This document shows, one piece after another, positions 8,151 to 16,404 of a DNA stretch of 64,000 nt. The DNA comes from Herbaspirillum sp. meg3 (GTDB taxonomy: Bacteria; Pseudomonadota; Gammaproteobacteria; Burkholderiales; Burkholderiaceae_D), in NCBI RefSeq assembly GCF_002257565.1, contig NZ_CP022736.1, positions 62,001 to 126,000 on the forward strand, written 5' to 3'. The translations under genes were made by a program, and so were the position numbers. Within the stretch, counting starts at the first letter, position 1, and the number at the start of each line of letters is the position of its first letter. A model generated the notes under the pieces. The model was not told the DNA's origin. It saw nothing but the letters and a program-made list of their open reading frames with translations, and searched no databases.

Positions 8151-8317
8151 GCAGCTCCAAGAGTTGCAATTTCGATAGCACCGCTATGTCGCGTCGCTAC
8201 GCCCAGGCAGTCGGGAGGTATAAGCGGCCAGTAAAGCCCGTAGTTTGGCGATTTTAATTGCTATTGGCGACGCTTGCGCGCACTATAAGTGAATTCTACG
8301 ATTGAAAGTGAGCCCTT

Positions 8318-8572
8318 ATGTCTCAAGCGTCAACCGAAGTAAAAGTGACTAAAGCAGGTGTTGGTTTTTCCGTCTGCGTCGAGTTCGTCAACCGCGAGTG
8401 CTTCATCTCCAACGAAGCGCTGATCAAGCTGGCCTCCCAGATGTTTACCGCCATCGGCCCGATGAAGACTTTCCGTGAGCTCGAACCCAACATCACCGGC
8501 GTCGCGCGCCGTATGGTGCGTGCAGGCGTGCAGGGCACACCGCTGCAACTGACACCCAATACCTTTCAATAG
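8318..8572 (+). CDS. Small DUF1488-like protein
   Basis: This is an 84-residue protein. The pattern CFISNEALIKLA, then MKTFRELEPNITGVARRMV resembles DUF1488 proteins (vSreAL ... F...r..I..iA.r.i), but the match is from memory and weak. The start ATG follows GAAAGTGAG, a modest RBS. There are no membrane segments or signal. It stands alone between the structured gap and the helicase. Function unknown. Confidence 0.55.
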   Translation: MSQASTEVKVTKAGVGFSVCVEFVNRECFISNEALIKLASQMFTAIGPMKTFRELEPNITGVARRMVRAGVQGTPLQLTPNTFQ

Positions 8573-8877
8573 TAGCAACACTCGGCAATACTTTTCAGCA
8601 GTCGTCAGCAGCTGTCAGCGATACCGTTCGGGGCAACTGCTTCGGATTGCTTGCCTGCCGGCACTATTCGCGACAATGTGGCCGATCCGGCCTTCCGTAA
8701 TCGTATTTCTTCGTATTTTTGTCGATTTTTCTCTCGCATGAACATTGCGGGTGACCCCTTGGCGGTATCCCGGTAGCAGCAGATTCCCCTGGGTGTTGCA
8801 ACTTAACTTCGCTGATTCCGTCACAAGCGAGTAAACTGCGTCACCATCCGGCCGCGCCCTGCGGCCTAAAAGAACCT
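8573..8877. other. 305-bp gap upstream of the helicase, probable 5' leader
   Basis: No supportable ORF. A perfect 6-bp stem GGCCGC/GCGGCC (8850-8866) lies about 24 nt before the helicase ATG. Long structured leaders are known for DeaD-type helicase mRNAs; I see the stem but no clear promoter. Confidence 0.4.
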
Positions 8878-8889
8878 GTGAGTCTCACC

Positions 8890-11625
8890 ATGTCTGAAGC
8901 ACCTCTCCCTCAGTTTTCCGATCTCAATCTCAGTGAACCGCTGCTACGCGTCCTGAAAGAACTCGGTTACGAAACACCTTCGCCGATCCAGGCTGCCACC
9001 ATCCCCACCTTGCTGAACAATCGCGACGTGCTGGGCCAGGCGCAGACCGGCACCGGCAAAACCGCGGCGTTCGCGCTGCCGATTCTGTCGCGCATCGACA
9101 TCCGCCAGACTGCGCCGCAAGCGCTGGTGCTGGCGCCAACACGCGAACTGGCGATCCAGGTCGCGGAAGCGTTCCAGCGTTATGCCACACATATTCCCGG
9201 CTTTCACGTCCTGCCGATCTACGGCGGCCAGAGCTACGGCCCGCAACTGAGCGCATTGCGCCGCGGCGTCCACGTTGTGGTCGGCACCCCCGGCCGCGTG
9301 ATCGACCATCTGGACAAGGGTTCACTCGATCTGTCGCAACTGAAGACCATGGTGCTCGACGAAGCAGACGAAATGTTGCGTATGGGCTTCATCGACGATG
9401 TCGAATCGATTCTGCAAAAGACCCCGGCCTCGCGCCAGACCACGCTGTTCTCGGCGACCATGCCGGCCGTTATCAAGCGCATCGCCAAGACCTATCTGCG
9501 CGATCCGGCTGAAATCACCGTCGCCGCCAAGACCGGTACTGCAGAAAATATTCGCCAGCGTTACTGGCTGGTCAGCGGCATGCACAAGCTCGACGCATTG
9601 ACGCGTATTCTGGAAGTCGAACCCTTCGACGGCCTCATCATTTTTTCGCGCACCAAGCTCGGCACCGAAGAGCTCGCCGGCAAGTTGCAGGCGAGGGGGT
9701 TTGCCGCCGCCGCCATCAACGGCGATGTTCAGCAACAGCAACGCGAACGCACTATCCAGCAACTGAAAGACGGTCAGATCGATATCCTGATCGCCACCGA
9801 CGTTGCCGCACGCGGACTCGATGTTGAACGCATCAGCCACGTTATCAACTACGACGTGCCTTACGATCCGGAAAGCTACACCCACCGCATCGGCCGCACC
9901 GGCCGTGCCGGTCGCAGCGGCGAAGCCATCCTGTTCATCACCCCGCGCGAAAAAAATCTGCTCAAGAGCATCGAGCGTTCGACGCGCCAGCCGATCACGC
10001 AAATGACCTTGCCGAGTGTGCAGGCCGTCAATGACGTGCGCGTGGCGCGCTTCAAGGAGCAGATCGGTGAAACCCTGGCCGACGGCGGTCTCGACATCTT
10101 CCGCTCGCTGATCGAAGACTACGAGCGCGAACAAAACGTCACTGCGGTCGACATCGCGGCTGCCCTGGCCAAGATGGCGCGTGGCGACGTGCCGCTGCTG
10201 CTCGACAAGAACCAGCGCGAGCCGGAGTTCGTCCGCAACGACGACCGCGCCCCGCGTGAACGTCCGGATCGTTCGCCGCGCGCCGAACGTGGCGATCGTC
10301 CTGATCGTCATGAACGTACCGAGCGTCCAAGCTACGGTACCAAGGAGCGCATCGTCCGCGCCGCTGATCCTGGCATGCAGACCTTCCGCATCGAAGTCGG
10401 CCATCAGCACGGCGTCAAGCCGGGCAACATCGTCGGTGCGATTGCCAACGAAGCCGGCATGGATTCCAAGCACATCGGCCGCATTGAGATTTATGACGAC
10501 TACAGCGTCCTCGACCTGCCGGACGACATGCCGCCCGATCTGATCGATCATCTGAAGTCGGTGCGCGTCGCCGGACAGCAATTGCAGATCAGCCGTGATG
10601 ATGGCAGCGTCTCTGCTGCACCCCGTGCGGAACGCAGCGAGCGCAAGGAGCGTCCGGAACGTACTGAGCGCACCGAACGCAGCAATGAACGTCCTGAGCG
10701 TGGCGAACGTGCAGAGCGCACTGAGCGTCCGCGTCCGACCAAGGCTGATTTCGCGGCGCACACAACACAGACTTATCGCATCGAAGTCGGTCATGACCAT
10801 GGCGTCAAGCCGGGCAACATCGTCGGCGCCATCGCCAATGAAGCAGGCATGGACGCCAAGCACATCGGCCGTATCGAAATCTTTGACGACCATAGCGTAT
10901 TGGATCTGCCGGGCGACATGCCGGATGACCTGGTGCAGCATCTCAAGAAAGTCTGGGTCGCCGGTCAGCAACTCAAGATCAGCGTAACCGAAGAGCGTCC
11001 ACCGATGTTGCGTGCAGAACGTGGCCCGCGTGGGGATCGCGATCAGCGCGACAGCCGTCCTGAACGTAGTGATGATCGCCCTGTACGCCCAGACCGTGCA
11101 GAACGTCCCGAGCATGCAGAACGTTCCGAGCATGCAGAACGTTCCGAGCGCCCCAACCACGGGCCGGTAGAGGAACCGCGCAAAGGCAAGGGCAAGGAAA
11201 AGGGCAAGCCGGAATTCCAGATGCAGACCTTCCGCATCGAGATCGGCCGCGCGCATGCTGCGACGCCTGCCGGTATCGTCAATGCCATCGCCACCGAAGC
11301 CGGACTCGAAGCCAAGCACATCGGTCGCATCGACATCCATGACGATCACAGCACCCTTGACTTGCCTGCCGGCATGCCCAAGCCGCTGCTGCATCAGTTG
11401 AAGGCAGTGGAGATCGACGGCCGCAAGATGAACATCAGCATCATCGGCACCGGCACCGAGCACCACGACAAGACGCCGGCGAAGAACGCGACGCCGCCGA
11501 AGGTCAACAGCAGCGCCCGCGCAGGCCGCCCGGGCGACAAGCGCTCAGATAAGCGGGATGCGCGCCCTGACACGCGCGTATCCGGCCAGGCAAAGCCGCA
11601 TCGCAAGGGTGGCAAGTCTGAGTAA
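8890..11625 (+). CDS. DEAD-box RNA helicase with three tandem DbpA-type RNA-binding domains
   Basis: This 911-residue helicase is of the DeaD/CsdA type. All helicase motifs are present: Q motif (TPSPIQ), AQTGTGKT, PTRELAIQ, TPGR, DEAD, SAT, IIFSRT, ATDVAARGLD and HRIGRTGRAG. After the core and a helical dimerisation-like stretch come three copies of a DbpA-type RNA-binding domain, at about residues 496-568, 626-698 and 778-850. Each runs from QTFRIEVG-like to LKISV-like and carries KHIGRI-I-DD-S-LDLP. R/E/P/D-rich linkers with ERxER repeats separate them, and the tail is basic. Usual DeaD proteins have one such domain in about 600 residues. It unwinds structured RNA in ribosome assembly and cold adaptation (family knowledge). 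A GTG at 8878 is an alternative start. Confidence 0.9.
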   Translation: MSEAPLPQFSDLNLSEPLLRVLKELGYETPSPIQAATIPTLLNNRDVLGQAQTGTGKTAAFALPILSRIDIRQTAPQALVLAPTRELAIQVAEAFQRYATHIPGFHVLPIYGGQSYGPQLSALRRGVHVVVGTPGRVIDHLDKGSLDLSQLKTMVLDEADEMLRMGFIDDVESILQKTPASRQTTLFSATMPAVIKRIAKTYLRDPAEITVAAKTGTAENIRQRYWLVSGMHKLDALTRILEVEPFDGLIIFSRTKLGTEELAGKLQARGFAAAAINGDVQQQQRERTIQQLKDGQIDILIATDVAARGLDVERISHVINYDVPYDPESYTHRIGRTGRAGRSGEAILFITPREKNLLKSIERSTRQPITQMTLPSVQAVNDVRVARFKEQIGETLADGGLDIFRSLIEDYEREQNVTAVDIAAALAKMARGDVPLLLDKNQREPEFVRNDDRAPRERPDRSPRAERGDRPDRHERTERPSYGTKERIVRAADPGMQTFRIEVGHQHGVKPGNIVGAIANEAGMDSKHIGRIEIYDDYSVLDLPDDMPPDLIDHLKSVRVAGQQLQISRDDGSVSAAPRAERSERKERPERTERTERSNERPERGERAERTERPRPTKADFAAHTTQTYRIEVGHDHGVKPGNIVGAIANEAGMDAKHIGRIEIFDDHSVLDLPGDMPDDLVQHLKKVWVAGQQLKISVTEERPPMLRAERGPRGDRDQRDSRPERSDDRPVRPDRAERPEHAERSEHAERSERPNHGPVEEPRKGKGKEKGKPEFQMQTFRIEIGRAHAATPAGIVNAIATEAGLEAKHIGRIDIHDDHSTLDLPAGMPKPLLHQLKAVEIDGRKMNISIIGTGTEHHDKTPAKNATPPKVNSSARAGRPGDKRSDKRDARPDTRVSGQAKPHRKGGKSE
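11101..11154 (+). repeat. 18-bp tandem repeat inside a helicase linker
   Basis: Three consecutive units, GAACGTCCCGAGCATGCA, GAACGTTCCGAGCATGCA and a third partly diverged one, encode ERPEHA-ERSEHA-ERSERP in the linker before RNA-binding domain 3. The unit is in-frame, so copy number could vary without disrupting the protein. Confidence 0.8.
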
Positions 11626-11650
11626 TTGAAGTAATCAGTATGGCGAAATA

Positions 11651-11686
11651 AAAAACGGCGCGAGTGACTTCGCGCCGTTTTTTATT
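11651..11686 (+). terminator. Rho-independent terminator after the helicase gene
   Basis: AAAAACGGCGCGA (11651-11663), a 6-nt loop, then TCGCGCCGTTTTT (11670-11682) and further T/A. It is a strong stem with T-run, and symmetric, so it may also serve the convergent monooxygenase gene. Confidence 0.9.
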
Positions 11687-11720
11687 GATCCGCCATTCAA
11701 TCAGCGCTTGCCGTTTGTTG

Positions 11721-11767
11721 CCGTCGTCCCAGCGCATGCTGAGTCCTGACTTTCCTCAGGACGACGG
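11721..11767. repeat. Palindromic intergenic repeat, short copy
   Basis: Outer arms CCGTCGTCC (11721-11729) and GGACGACGG (11759-11767) enclose smaller stems CAGC/GCTG and TCCTGA/TCAGGA. It shares CGTCCCAGCG and GTCCTGACTTTC with the longer element at 25520-25600. It lies in a convergent gap. Confidence 0.65.
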
Positions 11768-11796
11768 CTATCGTGGGTTTGCAAAAAACGTCGCCT

Positions 11797-13113
11797 TCAG
11801 CGCAAATGACTACGCAAGGTATCCCCTTCGTAATCCCAACGGAACTGCCCGCGTCGTTGCAACTCCGGCACGGCAAGGTCGACAAAATCATCGAAGCCTT
11901 CCGGCAAATGCGCCGGCGTGATCACGAAACCGTCGGCACCTTGCTCTGCGACGATGTGCTCCATCCAGTCCGCGATATCAGCAGCCGTACCCGCTACCTG
12001 CGGCACCAGCACGCCACTGGCATATAGACGCCCGATATCGGCCAGCGTCAGGCTGCCGTCACGCGACAACTCCTTCACCAGCTTGAACAGACCTTGCATG
12101 CCCTCGACCTGAATGTCGTCGACCGGCGCATCCAATGCATATCTGGAAAAGTCCACGTTCATGTGGCTCGATAGCGTCGACAGGCCAACGGCCGGATCGA
12201 CCATGGCGTTATGGCGGGCGCGTTGCTCTTCCGCCTGTTCCTTGCTGGCGGCGACAAACGGCATGACGGCGGTCAATACCTTGATGTCCTGTGGTCGCCG
12301 GCCAAATTTTTCCGTGCGGCTTTTCAGATCCTGATAGAAGCGCTGCATGCGCGCCAGATCCGGCTGGATGCCAAACACCACCTCGGCCCAGCGCGCCGCA
12401 AAATCCTGCCCGCGATGCGAAGATCCGGCCTGAATGATCACGGGTCCACCTTGGGGTGATGCAGGAATATTCAGCGGGCCACGCACGTTGAAGTGTGTGC
12501 CGCGATGATCAATCGGATTGACCTTGTCCGGATCGGCATAGCGCCCGCCGGCCGTATCCAGCAAGAGCGCTTCCGGTTGCCAGCTGCGCCACAGCTTGTG
12601 CGTGACATCGAGAAATTCGTCGGCACGGTCATAGCGCTCGTCATGTCCCAGCGTCTCGCGCAGGCCGAAGTTATCGGCCTCGCCCTGATTGACCGAGGTC
12701 ACGACATTCCATGCCGCGCGTCCCGCCGACAGATGGTCGAGTGTGGAGAATTCCCGCGCCAGACTATAAGGCTGCGAATACGTCGTCGAACGCGTGGCGC
12801 CGAGGCCGACGCGCGACGTCACTGCTGCAATCGCACCCAGCACCGGCAACGGATCCATACGCGTCGCGTCCTGATCACCGTAGGCAAGGCCATAGCGATG
12901 ATTGCCGCCGAAACGTGTCGACACCGCCAGCCGATCCGCAAAAAACAGCAAGTCGAACTTGCCGCGTTCCAGCGTCTGGGCAATGCGTTTGTAGTAATCC
13001 AGCGTCAGGAAGTCGCCGGGCTGGCTCTGCGGATGCCGCCACAGCACCTGGCTGTGAGCGGCATTGCCGGCGATGAGAAAGGCGGCAAGGTGGATCGGCT
13101 TTTGGATCGTCAT
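11797..13113 (-). CDS. LLM-class flavin-dependent monooxygenase, NtaA/SnaA/DszA family
   Basis: This 438-residue luciferase-like monooxygenase contains SQVLWRHPQSQPGDFLTLDYYKRIAQTLERG in two visible blocks, then TYSQPYSLAREFSTLDHLS and GRAAWNVVTSVN, hallmarks of the NtaA/SnaA/DszA branch, which uses reduced FMN from a partner reductase. Such enzymes cleave C-S or C-N bonds in organosulfur compounds or chelators. It lies 12 nt downstream of an SsuA-like binding protein on the same strand, so an organosulfur substrate is the best guess. No flavin reductase or transporter membrane genes are adjacent. Confidence 0.87.
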   Translation of the reverse strand: MTIQKPIHLAAFLIAGNAAHSQVLWRHPQSQPGDFLTLDYYKRIAQTLERGKFDLLFFADRLAVSTRFGGNHRYGLAYGDQDATRMDPLPVLGAIAAVTSRVGLGATRSTTYSQPYSLAREFSTLDHLSAGRAAWNVVTSVNQGEADNFGLRETLGHDERYDRADEFLDVTHKLWRSWQPEALLLDTAGGRYADPDKVNPIDHRGTHFNVRGPLNIPASPQGGPVIIQAGSSHRGQDFAARWAEVVFGIQPDLARMQRFYQDLKSRTEKFGRRPQDIKVLTAVMPFVAASKEQAEEQRARHNAMVDPAVGLSTLSSHMNVDFSRYALDAPVDDIQVEGMQGLFKLVKELSRDGSLTLADIGRLYASGVLVPQVAGTAADIADWMEHIVAEQGADGFVITPAHLPEGFDDFVDLAVPELQRRGQFRWDYEGDTLRSHLR

Positions 13114-13125
13114 GGTAATGGTTGC

Positions 13126-14088
13126 TTACAACAGTGCTTCGCCGTAGACCTTGTCCTTGACCTGTACCGGATTCTTGATCAGATTCAGCTTGTAGAAGGC
13201 TTCGACGATTTGCTGTTGTTCCTGAATGATGCCGGCATCGATCGGCACCGTGGTGTAGTTGCGGCGCTCGGTTGCCAGACGCAACACCTTGGCGTCGACA
13301 CCCAGCTGCGGCGCCAGCAGATCGGCAGTTTCCTGCGGATGCGCCTGCGTCCAGTTGTTGGTCTTCTTCAGTTCTGCAAACAGGATGCGGATGATGTTCT
13401 TGTTCTGGTCGACGAACTTCGGCGTGGCCAGATGGAAGGTGCGATTGTTCGACAGGCCGGTGCCGTCACGCAGAATGCGCGGACGCGTCGCCAGTTCCTG
13501 ACCGGCGAGGAAGGGATCCCACAGACCTGCCGCATCGACATTCCCCGATTGAAAAGCCGCGCGCACATCGGCGGCGTTGGAAACATACACCGGCACGATA
13601 TCGTTGTAGCTCAGGCCGGCTTCTTCCAGTGCGCGCACCAGCAGGTATTGCACATTCCAGCCACGGCCCAGCGCGACCTTCTTGCCCTTCAATTCCTTGA
13701 TCGAACGGATCGGCGAATCCTGCGCAACAAAGATGCCGATGCCTTTCGGATACGGTTGCTCGGCGGCCAGATAGACGGCGTTCACGCCGGAAGCATTGGC
13801 GAACACAGACGGCGTGTCGGCGGCATGGCCGAAATCGATGGCGTCGGCATTTAAGGCTTCAGTCAGCTGCGGCCCGGCAGCGAATTCAAACCACTTCACT
13901 TTCCAGCCCAGCGGCGCCAACGCTTTTTCCAGATTGCCGGTGCCCTTGAGGATATTGAGCGTGTTGAACTTCTGATAGCCGATGCGCAGCGTGCGTTCTT
14001 CGGCAGCGCTGCTCCATGCTGCTGTACCGGCCAGCGTTGCTGCTGCCGTCGCTTGCAAGATCAGGCGTCGTTTATTCGATGTTGTCAT
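13126..14088 (-). CDS. Aliphatic sulfonate-type ABC substrate-binding protein (SsuA-like)
   Basis: This 320-residue periplasmic protein has a signal peptide (MTTSNKRRLILQATAAATLAG, cleaved near SSAAEE). The NMT1/SsuA fold is shown by LRIGYQKFNTLNILKG, AIDFGHAADTPSVFA, KKVALGRGWNVQYLL and VDAAGLWDPFLAGQE. It likely captures an alkanesulfonate or similar small organosulfur compound. It is the first gene of a two-gene operon with the monooxygenase. The permease and ATPase (ssuC, ssuB) are not in the neighbourhood, so it must use components encoded elsewhere. Confidence 0.85.
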   Translation of the reverse strand: MTTSNKRRLILQATAAATLAGTAAWSSAAEERTLRIGYQKFNTLNILKGTGNLEKALAPLGWKVKWFEFAAGPQLTEALNADAIDFGHAADTPSVFANASGVNAVYLAAEQPYPKGIGIFVAQDSPIRSIKELKGKKVALGRGWNVQYLLVRALEEAGLSYNDIVPVYVSNAADVRAAFQSGNVDAAGLWDPFLAGQELATRPRILRDGTGLSNNRTFHLATPKFVDQNKNIIRILFAELKKTNNWTQAHPQETADLLAPQLGVDAKVLRLATERRNYTTVPIDAGIIQEQQQIVEAFYKLNLIKNPVQVKDKVYGEALL

Positions 14089-14267
14089 GTCCTGCCCCGT
14101 AGAATGGTGTGGGCGACAAGACTAAACAAATCAGTGTGGAATCAGAACGAATGCTTTCGATGATGCTTAGATGATTTCTGCATATCCTCGGCGCGACGAC
14201 ATGCAAATATTGATCACGACAAATTAGGGCTTGATTCGGAATTGATCATAGGTCCATCCACAACCGA

Positions 14268-14690
14268 TCAGGCATCGCCCAGCAAATCGTGTGCATTAAG
14301 GATGTTAAAGGCGATCTCGGGATTGTTTTCCAGGCATCTGCGAATCGCTGCCGGCACCGCCTGGCGCGTCTTCTTGCACAGACCGGGGCGATCTTCCAAC
14401 AGGATCATGAAGCCGCGCACGGTGCGCACTTCACGCGGGCTGGGGGTAATGTGCAGGACAACGCCGAGCTGCTTGTACAGCAGGTTGCTGACGTGCTGAA
14501 GGTCTTCGTAGCTGTTGATGCGATCAATGCGTTCGATCAGCCTGCGCTCCTGTTCTTGCGTCAGTGTCAGGACGCGCAGATCGGTGTCAATACCTGCGCG
14601 GGCATTGCCGAGCAGGTTTTCGCGATCGCAGACACACGCGCCGGGCGGGCACTCCTTGCGAATGGGGATACCGGAAATCGACTGCAACAT
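14268..14690 (-). CDS. Conserved cysteine-containing protein of unknown function
   Basis: This 140-residue protein is set by the ATG at 14690 with AGGAGT 6 nt upstream; the longer ORF extends into the divergent gene's upstream region and is not real. The N-terminus carries a Cys cluster, KECPPGACVCDRENLL (Cys 14, 19 and 21), followed by a helical region (TLTQEQERRLIERID) and a conserved-looking block GLCKKTRQAVPAAIRRCLENN. I recall similar proteins in Burkholderiales annotated only as hypothetical. The clustered cysteines could bind a metal or Fe-S cluster, but this is conjecture. Confidence 0.7.
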   Translation of the reverse strand: MLQSISGIPIRKECPPGACVCDRENLLGNARAGIDTDLRVLTLTQEQERRLIERIDRINSYEDLQHVSNLLYKQLGVVLHITPSPREVRTVRGFMILLEDRPGLCKKTRQAVPAAIRRCLENNPEIAFNILNAHDLLGDA

Positions 14691-14849
14691 GCCAACTCCT
14701 GAATGGCGACTTTCAACCAAGGACCGATTTTCACTTCCGTCTTGCCATAGTATAGCGGGTTGTATACTGAGGACTTCGCAACCCGCGCCCGGCACTTTGC
14801 ATTTTGCACCCTGCCGCAGTGCCATTGCCTCACCACTACGAAAGCCATC

Positions 14850-15191
14850 ATGAGTACCCTGCCAGCCTGTCCGCAATGCCAATCCGAATTCACCTATGAA
14901 GACGGTGGGCTCTATATCTGTCCCGAATGTGCGCATGAATGGTCGGCACAAGCGGCAGAGACTGCGGAAGAAACCACCAAAGTGTGGCGCGACGCCGCCG
15001 GCAATATTTTGCAGGACGGCGACACCGTCAGCGTGATCAAGGATCTCAAACTCAAGGGCGGCGGCGGCGTCGTCAAGATCGGCACCAAGGTCAAGAACAT
15101 CCGTCTGGTCGACGGCGATCATGACATCGACTGCAAGATCGACGGTTTCGGCCAGATGGGCCTGAAGACCGAGTTTGTTAAAAAAGTCTGA
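14850..15191 (+). CDS. yjdM: Zinc-ribbon YjdM/PhnA-family protein
   Basis: This 113-residue protein is close in length to E. coli YjdM (formerly PhnA). The N-terminal zinc ribbon has CPQC and CPEC pairs, followed by a conserved PhnA domain with WRDAAGNILQDGDTVSVIKD, LKLKGGGGVVKIGTKVKNIR and DIDCKIDGFGQMGLK. The start ATG at 14850 is chosen by family alignment; the longer ORF from 14760 is unlikely. Despite the historical name it is not shown to act in phosphonate degradation, and its role is unclear. It is divergent from the Cys protein. Confidence 0.9.
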   Translation: MSTLPACPQCQSEFTYEDGGLYICPECAHEWSAQAAETAEETTKVWRDAAGNILQDGDTVSVIKDLKLKGGGGVVKIGTKVKNIRLVDGDHDIDCKIDGFGQMGLKTEFVKKV

Positions 15192-15231
15192 AGAATAAAA
15201 TCTGAAAAACCTTCAACGAGGAGACACCCTG

Positions 15232-16284
15232 ATGTCCGAGGTATTGATGCTGGGTTTGATGGGCTACGGTTTTGCCGGCTCCACCTTCCACGCACCGGTG
15301 ATCGCGCATAGCGGCCGCACGGCGGTTGCCGTGATCGCGACGTCGCAGGCCGAGCGCGCCCGCGCCGACTATCCTGATGCCGACATCGTCCCTGATTTCG
15401 ATGCCTTGCTGGCCCGCGAGGACATCCGTTGCATCGTCATTGCCACACCCAACGATACCCATTTTGACCTCGCACGCCGCGCGTTGAACGCAGGCAAGCA
15501 TGTCGTCGTCGACAAGCCGGTGACCTTGTCCGGCGCCGATGCGCAAACGCTGGCAGCTTTAGCGGCGCAGCACGGCTTGCTGTTTGCGCCATTTCATAAT
15601 CGGCGCTGGGACGGCGACTTCATGACCTTGCGCGCGTTGATTGCGAACGGCAAGTTGGGACGCGTGACGCACTACGAGTCGCACTTCGATCGTTTCCGCC
15701 CGGTGATTCCGAAACGCTGGCGTGAAGAAGCCGCACATGGCGGCGGTCTGTTGTTTGACCTCGGGCCGCATCTGATCGATCAGGCGCTGGCCTTGTTCGG
15801 TGCGCCGCAATCCATCTCGGCGACTGTAAAGCAGCAGCGCGACAATGCGCAGGTGCCGGACTACGTCCATCTCCAGCTGCACTATGCCGACAAGGAAGTG
15901 ATCCTCCACGCCAGCGCGTTGACGGCCTTGCCTCCGCCGCGCTTCACTGTGCATGGCACGCGGGGCAGCTATGTCATCAACGGCCTCGACGTGCAGGAAG
16001 ATCAGCTGAAGGCGGGTTTGCGTCCCGGCGACCCTGACTTTGGAAAGAACGCAGCGGGCCTCTTGCGCGAAGCCGATGGCGATCGCGACACGCAGTCGGC
16101 TTGCGCCACGCAGGACGGCGATTACGTCGGCTTCTATCGCGCACTGGCAGCGTCGGTGCTTGACGGCAAGCCTTTCCCGGTCGCAGCGCAAGATGCGGTT
16201 GACGTGATGACCATCATTGACCTCGCCATCCGCAGCGATGCCGAGGGACGGCGTTTGCCGTTTTTGCCCGCCGGCGACGCCTGA
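15232..16284 (+). CDS. Gfo/Idh/MocA-family oxidoreductase, YdgJ-like
   Basis: This 350-residue NAD(P)-dependent oxidoreductase has a Rossmann GLMGYGFAGSTFH start, the VIATPNDTHFDLARRAL block, the EKP-type VDKPVTLSGADA and the C-terminal domain with HGGGLLFDLGPHLIDQAL (catalytic Asp/His region). It has a good RBS (AACGAGGAG). Related proteins reduce or oxidise sugar-type substrates; the actual substrate cannot be inferred, as the neighbours yjdM and the Cld-like gene give no pathway. It is 40 nt after yjdM. Confidence 0.87.
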   Translation: MSEVLMLGLMGYGFAGSTFHAPVIAHSGRTAVAVIATSQAERARADYPDADIVPDFDALLAREDIRCIVIATPNDTHFDLARRALNAGKHVVVDKPVTLSGADAQTLAALAAQHGLLFAPFHNRRWDGDFMTLRALIANGKLGRVTHYESHFDRFRPVIPKRWREEAAHGGGLLFDLGPHLIDQALALFGAPQSISATVKQQRDNAQVPDYVHLQLHYADKEVILHASALTALPPPRFTVHGTRGSYVINGLDVQEDQLKAGLRPGDPDFGKNAAGLLREADGDRDTQSACATQDGDYVGFYRALAASVLDGKPFPVAAQDAVDVMTIIDLAIRSDAEGRRLPFLPAGDA

Positions 16285-16404
16285 GAGCAAACAGGGACGA
16301 TCCCTGCATCGTCCTTGCATTGTCCTTGCTTGTCCCGTTGATGTAAGAACGGAGGCTGCCGTACGACTAAGCCTCAATACAAAACATCATCAGCGAGGGC
16401 GGCA

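Larger units (their letters stand above)
7670..8317. other. 648-bp divergent gap: promoter and structured DNA, no gene
   Basis: The gap separates infA (minus) from the DUF1488-like gene (plus). I see no supportable ORF. It holds a candidate infA promoter near 7987-8016 and a dense set of inverted repeats at 8055-8150, described separately. Confidence 0.6.

Noticed and set aside
7978..8181. 67-codon minus-strand ORF in the structured gap
   Set aside because: It simply translates the palindromic repeat; low-complexity and no RBS.
9322..11466. 714-codon ORF antisense to the helicase gene
   Set aside because: Composition follows the third-position GC of the opposite gene, repeats mirror the RNA-binding domains, and no protein family is recognisable.
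14691..15122. N-terminal extension of the Cys-protein ORF
   Set aside because: Overlaps the yjdM gene on the other strand and lies beyond a good RBS/ATG at 14690.
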